A DNA stretch of 64,000 nucleotides from CAYMUR01 sp964393615 (GTDB lineage: Bacteria; Planctomycetota; Planctomycetia; Pirellulales; Pirellulaceae), in assembly GCA_964393615.1 (NCBI GenBank), contig CAYMUR010000003.1:1-64000 (forward strand), in the 5' to 3' direction. Both the position numbers and the translations under genes were made by a program. Below the pieces are notes generated by a model that saw only the letters and a list, made by a program, of their open reading frames with translations, made no database searches and had not been told where the DNA came from. Shown one piece after another: positions 53,668 through 62,391 of this stretch (positions are counted from its first letter, which is position 1; each line of letters begins with the position of its first letter).

Positions 53668-54222
53668 TTAGTATGAAACCGGTTGGTGTTTGACAGATAA
53701 ATTTTGTTCTGGCTTGGTCGGTGATGGGGAGTGATAGGTCAGAGCCCCTTGGCTTTCTGCAAAGGGCCGTATGTCGGGAAAACGCCAGGGGCTGTTGTAG
53801 TCAGTCATTGACTGATTGGAGCAGTTGACAGGCCAGTGGTAAGTCGAAAGGGGTGGTACGGGAAATTTATAACTGCCATTGCAACGGCAATTAAACCACG
53901 TTCCCGCACCGTTGTCAGATGGAGTGTGCCACCTGGACGGATTAGCTGGTGAGAGAATCGCACGGATTTTTCCACGAATTCTTTCCTGTAATCCACCACC
54001 GTGACAGGTTGACCGGTGTTGACAGTTTTCATGACAGCTGATTGGAGACACCGTCACTCCGGATTCCAGGTTTTGAAGTTCAACGGTACCACCATCTGCC
54101 ACGGTTGTCATATGACTCAATCGTGCTTGGCTCGGATGAACGGCTGTGACATTCTCTGGGAGCGCGATGCATGCAATGCATGCAATCAAGAACGTGACAG
54201 ACTTTGTAGCAGCAGTGTTCAT
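53668..54222 (-). CDS. Secreted protein with YKFPVPP/YHWP motif, Cys-containing
   Basis: 184 residues from the ATG at 54222 (GAAGGA about 8 bases upstream). Signal peptide: NTAATKSVTFLIACIACIALPENVTAVH (about 1-28), where a 9-base DNA repeat gives CIACIA. The mature part has six or more Cys: SCHENCQHRSTCHGGG, GTWFNCRCNGSYKFPVPPLSTYHWPVNCSNQSMTDYNSPWRFPDI. The NCRCNGSYKFPVPPxxxYHWP region is recalled as recurring in planctomycete secreted proteins of unknown function. The end is Ser/Pro-rich. A single gene. Confidence 0.7.
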   Translation of the reverse strand: MNTAATKSVTFLIACIACIALPENVTAVHPSQARLSHMTTVADGGTVELQNLESGVTVSPISCHENCQHRSTCHGGGLQERIRGKIRAILSPANPSRWHTPSDNGAGTWFNCRCNGSYKFPVPPLSTYHWPVNCSNQSMTDYNSPWRFPDIRPFAESQGALTYHSPSPTKPEQNLSVKHQPVSY

Positions 54223-54650
54223 CGTGCGGTCCTTCAAATGTTGGACGAGGAGAGGAGAAAGGAGGATTTGGTAGCTGGTATCCCGATCATCGGTAGTTGG
54301 AGCAGGCCGACACAAAAAGAAATTCTGCAGAATAAGCAAATCGCAGGTACTACGGGGTGATGGCCGGATCGGGAAGTATCGGAAAAATAGGCAAGGTCAG
54401 TCGGCTGTCTAATGCGGCGTGAATATTCATTTTTGCAGAATAAAAATGCTTTCTGTTTGTCATGAGAATTTTGGAGCCAGACTCCCTATACGTTCTTTTG
54501 TAAGATGGATTCAGAGAGTGTACACTCGAATGGACTGGCTTGGATTGCATGTATTACGTTGAAACGATTCAAGTGATGATCCTGCGCCGACACGACATGC
54601 TTGCAGTCTGAACGGACACTCGCGAATGTCACTATTCTACGCTGTTGAAA

Positions 54651-55400
54651 CTACAGCAAGCTTTCCAGGAGAAGGCGCATCTTGCGCAATTCGGCGAAAT
54701 GTTCAACGTCTGGCATTTCGGTGACATGTACCGAAAACGCACCTTGATATTGCTTCTTTCTTAATTGGCTGACAAGTCGTCCGTATTCGACTTTGCCTTT
54801 TCCGACACGGACTTGGAGTTCTGTGTCGCTTGTGTCACGTAATAGCACGTGGTACACGTATTTCATCAATGGGTCGATATTCTTATTCGCGTAAGGTCCG
54901 CAGATGTAGTGGCTTGGGTCAAAGGTCAATCCCAAGCCTTTGACGTTGTCACAGAGTACGGTGATCGTGTCAGGGTCCTGTGATAATCGATCGATCTGGC
55001 TGCGGATGCTGACTAAGATTCCTTCTACCGAAGCGATTGACACCAGTCTTTGCAGATGTTCAACCTCTTCATTGAAGGGGGTACCAAGTATGGCCGAGGG
55101 GACAGTGATTGAAACGACTTTAGTCGCTTTGGCAAGGCGGCAGCAGGCGTCGAATTGCTTGTAGTGTTCTTCTCCTTGTGCTTCAATTTCGACGTTGTAC
55201 GCGACAATATTCAAGCGATTGGTACTACGGCACAATTCGACGGCGTGATCGATGTTATTGGCGACTTCCGAGGGTTTTAAGTGATTTCCCCGTTCGCTAA
55301 TGGACATGTCAATGTGGGCAAACTCCAGGTCGACGATTCGGTCGAGTGCATCCTGGAGGGACAGATTGGCAAAACATTCGGTCGAGGCAGAAACCAGCAC
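54651..55400 (-). CDS. TIM-barrel sugar-phosphate isomerase/epimerase-like protein
   Basis: 249 residues from the GTG at 55400. The frame opens earlier at a TTG (55451), but AAGGAAGGAG sits about 6-7 bases before this GTG, which strongly favours it. The fold pattern is AP_endonuc_2/xylose-isomerase-like: VSASTECFANLSLQDALDRIVDLEFAHIDMSIS, TNRLNIVAYNVEIEAQG, KVVSITVPSAILGTP, GLGLTFDPSHYICGPYANKN (Asp and His), VYHVLLRDTSDTELQVRVGKGKVEYGRLVSQLRK. The metal ligands are less complete than in the two proteins near 14-15 kb. Substrate not inferable. Confidence 0.75.
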   Translation of the reverse strand: MLVSASTECFANLSLQDALDRIVDLEFAHIDMSISERGNHLKPSEVANNIDHAVELCRSTNRLNIVAYNVEIEAQGEEHYKQFDACCRLAKATKVVSITVPSAILGTPFNEEVEHLQRLVSIASVEGILVSIRSQIDRLSQDPDTITVLCDNVKGLGLTFDPSHYICGPYANKNIDPLMKYVYHVLLRDTSDTELQVRVGKGKVEYGRLVSQLRKKQYQGAFSVHVTEMPDVEHFAELRKMRLLLESLL

Positions 55401-55840
55401 CCACGACTCCTTCCTTGGAAAAGACAAGATAATAGGAAACCAACAGGTCAAATAGCTTATCGTGGTTGGTCGGTAGAGGGCAACACCAACGTGGAACGCC
55501 TTTGTTTACGTGTCTTTTCGGGCATTTGTCAAGTTGTTGGCGTGGCGATAGAATGTGCAAAGCGGCCCTAGGGAGGGTAGTGAGATGTGATACGTTTCCA
55601 GACAGACGTTTGAACGTTGGAAAAATATCAAATTCTCCTGAATGCTGGCAGTATTCCGTTCGCAAACGGACCCGTACTAAATCAACGTCAATACTCCTAT
55701 TTAAGCTTCCGTTGCCTGAGCTAGTCGAGTAGGGACATTTCTCTGTTTGGTGATTGACTTCTAGATCAATTGGTTAAATTGCTGGACACACGAAATTGCC
55801 CCAAAAATGAAATATCAATTCCTGATAGGATAGTCCCACT
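55401..55840. other. 440-base divergent gap
   Basis: No gene recognised between the TIM-barrel gene and sppA. Confidence 0.5.
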
Positions 55841-56995
55841 ATGGAAACGAATCACGAGTCGAATGAAGCCAGTTCCCAGCCGATCATTCCCGAAATGTTA
55901 GATTCTGGCCCGGCGTTTGACCAATCATCACGGCAGGCTGGTTTTGGTCCGACAGTTTCCGAGCAGAGGTCAGGTCGATCGGAACCAGGACAACCACGGC
56001 GACGTCGGTTTGGGTGTTTGGGATGGTTTGCGCTGATGGTCTGTTTGGCGGTGATCGGCGTACAATCGCTGTATATGTTAGTGCAAGGGAATTTTGTCGG
56101 AAGCTATGATTCGGCACAAGGTATTCAAGAAAAGTATGTTTCACATTCTGATTGGGGTTCTGACAAAATTTCCATCATCTCCGTGAATGGTGTGATCATG
56201 GAGGGGGACGGATTTGTCAAGAAACAAATCGATTGGGTGATGAAAGACGATGATGTCCGTGCGGTGGTGCTCCGTGTCGATTCACCAGGGGGCACTGTGA
56301 CTGGCTCAGACTACATTTACCACCATCTGGTCAAGTTGCGAGAAGAAAAAGGCATTCCAATTGTTGTCAGTATGGGCAGCATGGCAGCCAGTGGCGGTTA
56401 TTATGTGGCGATGGCAGTTGGAGACCAGGACAATTCGATTTATGCGGAGCCAACGACGACAACCGGTTCGATTGGCGTGATTATCCCGCACTATGATATC
56501 ACTGGGCTTATGGAGCAGCACGGTATCAAAAATGATTCGATTGCCAGTCATCCGCGCAAGCAGATGCTCAGCATGACGCGCAAACTGTTGGATGAAGATC
56601 GCCGGATTTTGGGAGAATATCTGAATGAAAATTTTCAGCGTTTTAAGGAGATTGTCCGTGCAGGTCGTCCAGTGCTGGCCAAGGATGATGCACGGTTAAC
56701 AGCGTTGGCAACCGGTGAGATTTTTACTGCTACCCAGGCCAAGCGTCATGGGTTGGTCGACTCGATTGGATTTGTGGAAGATGCCGTAGAACGTGCCATT
56801 GAGTTGGCGCAGCTTGATCAAGACAAGGTGCGTGTTGTGCGGTTTACCAAACCGGCCAGCTTGTTTAATTTGGTCTCGACGCGCAGTCCAGAATTGTCCT
56901 CCATGAATTTGAGGACATTATTGGAAATGTCCGCACCCCGCGCATATTATTTGACAACGTCGCTGCCACTATTGCTTTCCATTCCTGGGCGGTAG
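55841..56995 (+). CDS. sppA: Signal peptide peptidase SppA (S49 family)
   Basis: 384 residues, the short single-domain form like that of Bacillus. N-terminal cytosolic region of about 55 residues, one transmembrane helix about 60-80 (LGWFALMVCLAVIGVQSLYML), then the S49 domain. Ser184 lies in SMGSMAASGGYYVAMAVGD and the probable catalytic Lys is Lys240 in SHPRKQML, matching the Ser/Lys dyad spacing of about 50 residues. Blocks IVLRVDSPGGTVTGSDYIY and TTTTGSIGVIIPHYDIT are also typical. Degrades cut signal peptides in the membrane. A single gene. Confidence 0.92.
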   Translation: METNHESNEASSQPIIPEMLDSGPAFDQSSRQAGFGPTVSEQRSGRSEPGQPRRRRFGCLGWFALMVCLAVIGVQSLYMLVQGNFVGSYDSAQGIQEKYVSHSDWGSDKISIISVNGVIMEGDGFVKKQIDWVMKDDDVRAVVLRVDSPGGTVTGSDYIYHHLVKLREEKGIPIVVSMGSMAASGGYYVAMAVGDQDNSIYAEPTTTTGSIGVIIPHYDITGLMEQHGIKNDSIASHPRKQMLSMTRKLLDEDRRILGEYLNENFQRFKEIVRAGRPVLAKDDARLTALATGEIFTATQAKRHGLVDSIGFVEDAVERAIELAQLDQDKVRVVRFTKPASLFNLVSTRSPELSSMNLRTLLEMSAPRAYYLTTSLPLLLSIPGR

Positions 56996-57066
56996 TGCGT
57001 GATACGATGCAGTTCAGCGAGACGGTACCTATCACGAGCGAGTCGCCGTCTGTCGCGCCGGACGGG

Positions 57067-57861
57067 CTATGGTTGAGTTTGTGGTACCGCTTTGCGTTGC
57101 CGGTTGTTTCCGTGTGGTAGGCGATCTGGGCGGCCATGGTGAGGCCTTTGATGTTCCCTTTGATATTCTCGATACCGCCTTTGTAATGCTGCTTCGGCGG
57201 CCGATGGTCGCATGCGATCGATTTCCTCTTGTTCTGCCGGCGTTAGTTTGTAGAAGAATCGTTCCAGGCGTTCAGGTGACCGTCGATGAAAAGGAGGTCG
57301 TTGTTTTGTGGGCAAATGATTGATCGCTTTTGACGGTCGATTTCTTCGTAATCGTTTGATTTGTTCCACACGCTGTCGGGGTGAAAGTTGTTTCAATTCG
57401 GCCATCTCCGTAACGAAAAGTGTCGTTAGCCAGGTATAGTAGGCCTTCATTGTTTGTTGCAGCTCGGGACGTTGAGAAAGTGCAGCGTGCAACTGCCGTA
57501 GTTCATCTTTCTGTTGTGATGTTAACTGTTGAAAGCGACTCCGCTTGATGCGCAACGATTCCTTTTCGGAGGCTGTCATCTGCTCGACTTGCATACGATG
57601 TTGGGCGATCTCTTGTTGTGCAGATGTTGTTACTGTTGAACAGGCGAGCAGCAGGCATGTTAGCCAGATCCATCTAGCGATTGGGTTCGCTGGAATTGCT
57701 GAAGTCGATTGTTTCCACAAAGGGCAATCCGAAGAGAATGCATGCCTGTGGTACGGGTGAACAGCACCGATAGAAACAGACTCATTGGGATGGTCTGCTT
57801 GCAATCTGTGCGGGGATGTAGGGATCGTGTTTGCCGCGATTGATTGTGGATTAGCCGGCAT
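57067..57861 (-). CDS. Membrane-anchored helical protein, third gene of a sigma operon
   Basis: 264 residues from the ATG at 57861, which has GAAGGAAG upstream and overlaps the anti-sigma gene end by 11 bases. A hydrophobic segment is near 62-80 (ARWIWLTCLLLACSTVTTSA), with a lipobox-like LLAC; that is late for a signal peptide, so a TTG at 57720 could be the true start. After it, Gln/Arg-rich helices with repeated LTSQQKDELRQLHA, LSPRQRVEQIKRLRR and LTPAEQEEIDRMRP motifs, resembling DUF3106-type or Spy/CpxP-like helical proteins. The tail is very basic (RPHHGRPDRLPHGNNRQRK). Follows ECF sigma and anti-sigma genes. Function unknown. Confidence 0.65.
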   Translation of the reverse strand: MPANPQSIAANTIPTSPHRLQADHPNESVSIGAVHPYHRHAFSSDCPLWKQSTSAIPANPIARWIWLTCLLLACSTVTTSAQQEIAQHRMQVEQMTASEKESLRIKRSRFQQLTSQQKDELRQLHAALSQRPELQQTMKAYYTWLTTLFVTEMAELKQLSPRQRVEQIKRLRRNRPSKAINHLPTKQRPPFHRRSPERLERFFYKLTPAEQEEIDRMRPSAAEAALQRRYREYQREHQRPHHGRPDRLPHGNNRQRKAVPQTQP

Positions 57862-58366
57862 GGCTGCTTCCTTCTTCACGAAAGATTTTCTCATCATGTA
57901 GCATCTGCAAAAAATCCAGACTGTCAGCATGGAGATACAGATCGACGTTTTCAATCACTGGTAAATCTTGCAACCACATTTTGTTGCTTGGGGCCACCCA
58001 CCAAAAGGCAAGTAAAAATCCGGCTGCCGCCGAAACCAATGCCAGGCCAACGCCAGATAGAAAATATTTACGCGCGTTTCCATTGGTCGAACCTTGGGCC
58101 TGTTGCCACTCTTCTTCGGCGGCCACTACAGCCATCTCTACAGTGGAGTGTGAAAAAGACTCGTCGACCTGGGCCTGAGGAAGCGAATCCAGCATTTTCC
58201 AAGCATGCTGCATTTGTTGAAGCCGACGTTGGTAATCAGCATGTTGGGATAAACGTTCCTCCACGCGTTGTGTTTGCTCGTCATTCAATTCACCGTCGAG
58301 ATATGCCACGATTTCTTCGTGGACTGCATCCAACTTCTGAGCTCGTGTTCGTTTTTCTTTCGTCAT
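57851..58366 (-). CDS. Membrane anti-sigma factor
   Basis: 171 residues. N-terminal part EEIVAYLDGELNDEQTQRVEERLSQHADYQRRLQQMQHAWKML (about 17-60) is the anti-sigma domain layout found next to many ECF factors, without a zinc-binding HxxxCxxC. Transmembrane helix about 103-122 (YFLSGVGLALVSAAAGFLLAFWWVA). The exterior part is about 50 residues (VIENVDLYLHADSLDFLQMLHDEKIF). It follows the ECF sigma gene by about 55 bases on the same strand and overlaps the next gene by 11 bases. Expected to hold the sigma factor at the membrane. Confidence 0.82.
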   Translation of the reverse strand: MTKEKRTRAQKLDAVHEEIVAYLDGELNDEQTQRVEERLSQHADYQRRLQQMQHAWKMLDSLPQAQVDESFSHSTVEMAVVAAEEEWQQAQGSTNGNARKYFLSGVGLALVSAAAGFLLAFWWVAPSNKMWLQDLPVIENVDLYLHADSLDFLQMLHDEKIFREEGSSHAG

Positions 58367-58420
58367 CGCCGCTATGCTTTCGGTTCGTTCAGAAGGAAAC
58401 GGATTGCATTCAACCCTGTG

Positions 58421-59068
58421 TCACTCAGCCTTGTTCGTGGGTAATTCACCAAATCTTAAATAGGGCTCGAGTGTTTCACGCAGTTTGTTTCGAGCACGTG
58501 ACAGAAGTGATTTAATAGCCTGAGGCGACATGTCCATGATATTCGCTATTTCCGCGTAACTCATTTCCTCGAATTTGGAAAGTAGAACTGCCATTCGTTG
58601 GCGGTCATTAAGAGATTGCACAGCCAGTTGTACGATTTCAGACATTTCAAAATTGTCTAGCTGTCGAGTTGGCAAATGCCCACTAGCTGCAGTTGCCAGT
58701 TGTTCGAGAGGGTTCTGGGATATTCCCTGGCTATCGCGAGATCCCAGGTGGACTTCTGGCCGTCGTGCTCGACTACGATAGGCGTTGCGCGCTACGTTGT
58801 TGGCAATGGTGTACAACCAGGTGGAAAATTTTGCCACAGGAACATACCCTTTCCGCGCCCGGTAGACTCGCAGAAAAACATCCTGTGCCAAATCCTCGGC
58901 TTGATGCCGTGAACTGACCAGATGCTCGAGGATGGTGATTAGACGCGATTGGTGACGCATCACCAATTCCTCGAACGCACCAGCGTCATCATCGCGTACG
59001 CGAAGCATTAACCGTACGTCCGGATCAAGCTGTTCGTATTTTGACGCCGTGGATTCACTAACCGACAA
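58421..59068 (-). CDS. ECF-type RNA polymerase sigma factor
   Basis: 215 residues, TTG start at 59068 with AGGA about 9 bases upstream. Region 2: ELVMRHQSRLITILEHLVSSRHQAEDLAQDVFLRVYRARKGYVPVAKFSTWLYTIANNVARNAYRSR (about 35-100), with DLAQDVFLRVY; region 4: SLNDRQRMAVLLSKFEEMSYAEIANIMDMSPQAIKSLLSRARNKLRETL (about 155-205). The region between, about 105-145, is Ser/Gly-rich. First gene of a three-gene minus-strand operon with a membrane anti-sigma and a helical exported protein. Probably responds to an envelope or surface cue. Confidence 0.93.
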   Translation of the reverse strand: MSVSESTASKYEQLDPDVRLMLRVRDDDAGAFEELVMRHQSRLITILEHLVSSRHQAEDLAQDVFLRVYRARKGYVPVAKFSTWLYTIANNVARNAYRSRARRPEVHLGSRDSQGISQNPLEQLATAASGHLPTRQLDNFEMSEIVQLAVQSLNDRQRMAVLLSKFEEMSYAEIANIMDMSPQAIKSLLSRARNKLRETLEPYLRFGELPTNKAE

Positions 59069-59443
59069 CGACGAAGTCCTAGCTGGATCCTGTCAGATTG
59101 CAACATAAAGCAATAGCAGGCAGGAGCCTGTTGTGGGGACGTCTTTGCCGGAGCGCCCCATTTTTTGTACACGGAATAAGTGAATTACGTAAGTCTAAGC
59201 CACGAACTGGTTGCTGGCCACCGGCATACCCGTCGACGCCACCGGTTTGCAACTTGTCACAGAAAGGTGGGAATTTATCGAATAAGTACTCATGCAGAAA
59301 TAAAGCCTTTTTTGACAATAAACCCGCAAAACAACAGGCTGTGATTTCACCTGCCTCTACTTTTTGCCAGCCCCAGGTAAGTGGAGCCCTGCGGACAATT
59401 AAACCCCGTTAAAGGCTGGTGGTTCCGCTCGCTTCAGGATTTG
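59069..59443. other. 375-base gap
   Basis: No gene recognised between the sigma gene and rlmN. Confidence 0.5.
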
Positions 59444-60517
59444 TTAGTTAGCGAACTTGGAATGGGGACCAGCCGAGACGTCTGGTGCTTTCAGAGGAAG
59501 GATTTCTCGTCGCAATTGGCCACACGCTGCGTTAATTTTGTCGCCTTTCCGCTGTCGTACTTTAACCTCGATACCGTGGTCTTCTAGAATCGTTCGAAAC
59601 GCTGCCAATGTTGCATGAGATGGTGTACGGTAGGGTAGCCCAGCAACCGGATTATAGGGAATGATGTTTAACAGGGCAGGGCGTCCTCTCAGCAAGTTGG
59701 CTAGTTCGTGTGCATCGCGGTCGCTGTCATTGATATCTGCCAACAACACATATTCAAATGTTAGCCGGCGACCAGAGCTCTCAAAATAGTGATCGGCAGC
59801 TGCCATAATCGCTTGCAAACCTATATGTTCGTTGGTGGGGACTAATCGATTTCGAAGCGGATCATTAGCAGCATGCAAGGAAACCGCCAGATGATAGGCT
59901 GTTTTTTGATCAGCGAGACGCTTGATGGCGCTAGGTAACCCGACTGTTGAAATCGTGATGCGCCGCTTGCTGATGCCCAGTCGTTGCTTGTCGCTGGCCA
60001 ATTCCAGTGCCGGGAGCAAGCCTGACAGATTGGCTAACGGCTCTCCCACGCCCATCATGACGACATGGCTTAACCGTTCGTTTTCTGGGAGCAATTGTTG
60101 CAGACGCAGCATTTGTTCGACGATTTCACCGGAAGTTAAATTGCGATCGACTCCGTTTAGGCCGCTAGCGCAGAACACACATCCCATGGCACAGCCAACT
60201 TGTGTACTGATACAAATGGTGCGCCTGATGCCATCGCGCAGTAAAACGCATTCGATCCGGCCACCGTCAAATAATTCTAAAACCAGCTTTTCAGAACCGT
60301 CACTGGTCTGTTGGTGGCGTACTGTGTGAGTTGTCCAGATAGTAAACGCGTCTGCCAGCTGCTGTTGTAGCGGCTGAGGCAAATTTGTCATCTGATCAAA
60401 TGTTGTGGCGCGCCGACGATAGAGCCAATCTTCAATCTGACGGATGCGATAACCTGGTTGGTTGTGACGAAGCAACCAGTCTTCAAGAGGATGCTCCGCG
60501 TTCAGAAGATGTATCAT
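59444..60517 (-). CDS. rlmN: Dual-specificity RNA methyltransferase RlmN
   Basis: 357 residues from the ATG at 60517 (CGGAG about 5 bases upstream); the frame opens at 60592. Radical SAM motif Cys109, Cys113, Cys116 in STQVGCAMGCVFCASG, followed by TSGEIVEQML, and the catalytic methyl-carrier Cys332 near the end (INAACGQLRRE). The N-terminal 60 residues (WLLRHNQPGYRIRQIEDWLYRRRATTFDQMTNLP) are the HhH-like RlmN N-domain. It methylates A2503 of 23S rRNA and A37 of some tRNAs. A single gene. Confidence 0.95.
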   Translation of the reverse strand: MIHLLNAEHPLEDWLLRHNQPGYRIRQIEDWLYRRRATTFDQMTNLPQPLQQQLADAFTIWTTHTVRHQQTSDGSEKLVLELFDGGRIECVLLRDGIRRTICISTQVGCAMGCVFCASGLNGVDRNLTSGEIVEQMLRLQQLLPENERLSHVVMMGVGEPLANLSGLLPALELASDKQRLGISKRRITISTVGLPSAIKRLADQKTAYHLAVSLHAANDPLRNRLVPTNEHIGLQAIMAAADHYFESSGRRLTFEYVLLADINDSDRDAHELANLLRGRPALLNIIPYNPVAGLPYRTPSHATLAAFRTILEDHGIEVKVRQRKGDKINAACGQLRREILPLKAPDVSAGPHSKFAN

Positions 60518-60714
60518 GAATACTCCGATGAGTGTGTCAGTGCGGTTACCAGGTGTTTTTTCACGATTTGCCCGATTACGTTGACCGTTCATGAGGGTCG
60601 ACGGAGAATCTTGTGATCACGTCACCAGGAAAAATCTCTTCTGGGTCCTCTGACCTGTGACCTATCCTATACGCTACGATAAAGGAACCAATGGAAACCA
60701 CAAGGTGATGAGTC

Positions 60715-62019
60715 ATGACAATCAGGAAAACATCGGCCCAGAAAAATGCTTCCAGAAAGACGTTACGAAGACGGGTGACTCAACGTAATGCACCCGTCGT
60801 TCAGCCCTCTCGTGAATCCTTGTCATCTATTAAAGCTGATATGGATCGCGCTACGGACCTTGTCACAAAGCTGTTAGTCATTCCTGGGAAAAGTGGGGAG
60901 GAAGCGGAGGTAGCCGCTTTTATTCGAGGCGAACTCTGTCGTGCGGGTGTTCCCATGGCGAACTTGCGAACTGATAGCGCACAACGTCGAACGCTACTGG
61001 CAGGGGATACCGGAAACTTGATATGTAAACTGCCTGGTACAATACGTAGACCACGACGGCTGTTGATGGCACACATGGACACTGTTCCGATATGTCTGGA
61101 TTCACAACCGGTTCGCCAAGGAAACTGGGTCCGATCAGGCCATCCCGAGCGTGGTATTGGTGCGGATGATCGCGCGGGTGTGGCGGTGGTTTTATTTGCA
61201 GCATTGGAGATCCTGCGTCAAAAGATTCCACATCCCCCTTTAACGTTTTGTTGGACGATCCAGGAGGAAATCGGTTTACATGGTGCTCGATGTCTCAATC
61301 ATCAGTTGTTGGGACGTCCCCGGTTGGCGTTTAATTGGGATGGTGGGGCACCTGACAAGCTGACCATCGGTGCCACCAGCGGTTATCGTATGGAAATTCG
61401 AGTCTACGGTTTGGCGAGTCATGCGGGTGGCGCTCCTGAAATGGGAGTGAGTGCTGTTTCGATTGCGTCCATTGCTATTGCCGATCTTGTCGCGAAAGGA
61501 TGGCATGGGGACATCCAGAAGGGGCGAAAGAAGGGAACCAGTAATGTAGGTTATTTTTGTGGTGGCGAGGCGACAAATGTTGTGACCGATTATGTGGAAC
61601 TGAAAGCAGAGGCACGTAGCCACGACCAGGTTTTTCTCCGTCGTATCGTACGTGAGATCGAACAAGCTTTTCGCCGTGCGGTAACCAAGGTGACTAACGT
61701 CATGGGGGATCGTGGACGTGTGGAGTTTAGCGGGCGACTGGATTACGAAGCATTTTGCTTGCCAGCCGATGACCCGAGTTTGCTCGTTGCGGAGAAAGCG
61801 ATTCGTACGCTTGGAAAAACCCCTGTCCGAGCAATCGCAAATGGGGGTCTGGATGCGAACTGGCTGACCCAGCGGGGGATACCAACGGTAACCATGGGTT
61901 GTGGCCAGGTGAATCAGCATATGGTCAGCGAAGCATTGGATCTAACCAATTTTCAGGACGCATGTCGAATTGCTTTATGTTTGGCTGCGAATTGTGAGGA
62001 GTCCTATGGATCTGGATGA
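60715..62019 (+). CDS. M20-family metallopeptidase (peptidase T / carboxypeptidase-like)
   Basis: 434 residues. The first 30 residues are basic (TIRKTSAQKNASRKTLRRRV) and lack an export signal. Metal site: His120 and Asp122 in LMAHMDTVP, Asp151 in GIGADDRAG, Glu184/Glu185 in TIQEEIG, Asp209 in FNWDGGAP, and a His near 409 in VNQHMVSE. The dimerisation domain is near 218-325 (GATSGYRMEIRVYGLASHAGGAP). The family includes aminopeptidases and carboxypeptidases; the substrate is not evident. The last 14 bases overlap the ferredoxin-like gene. Confidence 0.87.
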   Translation: MTIRKTSAQKNASRKTLRRRVTQRNAPVVQPSRESLSSIKADMDRATDLVTKLLVIPGKSGEEAEVAAFIRGELCRAGVPMANLRTDSAQRRTLLAGDTGNLICKLPGTIRRPRRLLMAHMDTVPICLDSQPVRQGNWVRSGHPERGIGADDRAGVAVVLFAALEILRQKIPHPPLTFCWTIQEEIGLHGARCLNHQLLGRPRLAFNWDGGAPDKLTIGATSGYRMEIRVYGLASHAGGAPEMGVSAVSIASIAIADLVAKGWHGDIQKGRKKGTSNVGYFCGGEATNVVTDYVELKAEARSHDQVFLRRIVREIEQAFRRAVTKVTNVMGDRGRVEFSGRLDYEAFCLPADDPSLLVAEKAIRTLGKTPVRAIANGGLDANWLTQRGIPTVTMGCGQVNQHMVSEALDLTNFQDACRIALCLAANCEESYGSG

Positions 62020-62302
62020 AGAACTTTGTCTGTGTTTTCACGTCACGAAACGAAAAATCGTGAATTATATCCGTGTGGAGAGACCGGCGCGAGCTGCACA
62101 ATTGAGCGACTGTTTTGGAGCTGGAACGGGTTGTGGCTGGTGTCGTAAATATCTAGCCCGGCTATTTAAGGCTGCTGCTGCTGGAGAACCCTCGTCGGCT
62201 GAGATTCCGGCCGCGGACGAATATGCAGCACAACGCACTGATTACGTTCAGCAGGGACAAGGGACTCCACCACCTGGAGCGACACCGGTCAATGGGAGCT
62301 AG
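62006..62302 (+). CDS. BFD-like [2Fe-2S] ferredoxin-domain protein
   Basis: 98 residues from the ATG at 62006, which has GAGGAG about 5 bases upstream and lies inside the end of the peptidase gene. The BFD-type Cys arrangement is visible: ELCLCFHVTKRKIVNYI with Cys at 6 and 8, then GAGTGCGWCRKYLARL with Cys near 39 and 42. Proteins of this group bind a 2Fe-2S cluster and, in bacterioferritin-associated ferredoxin, release iron from bacterioferritin. The C-terminal third is an Ala/Pro-rich tail. The overlap suggests translation coupling with the peptidase. Confidence 0.82.
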   Translation: MDLDEELCLCFHVTKRKIVNYIRVERPARAAQLSDCFGAGTGCGWCRKYLARLFKAAAAGEPSSAEIPAADEYAAQRTDYVQQGQGTPPPGATPVNGS

Positions 62303-62361
62303 CCGTGTGATGATGAATCCGCTATGATTAAGGGTCGGCCGTGTTAAATACGGGTTTGGCT

Positions 62362-62367
62362 TATAAT
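62362..62367 (+). promoter_or_regulatory. Possible -10 box upstream of the Lys-rich protein gene
   Basis: A perfect TATAAT lies 24 bases before the ATG at 62392. No good -35 hexamer is found at 16-19 bases upstream, so the assignment is weak. Confidence 0.3.
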
Positions 62368-62391
62368 ACCGTTCAGAAGAGAAGCTAACTT

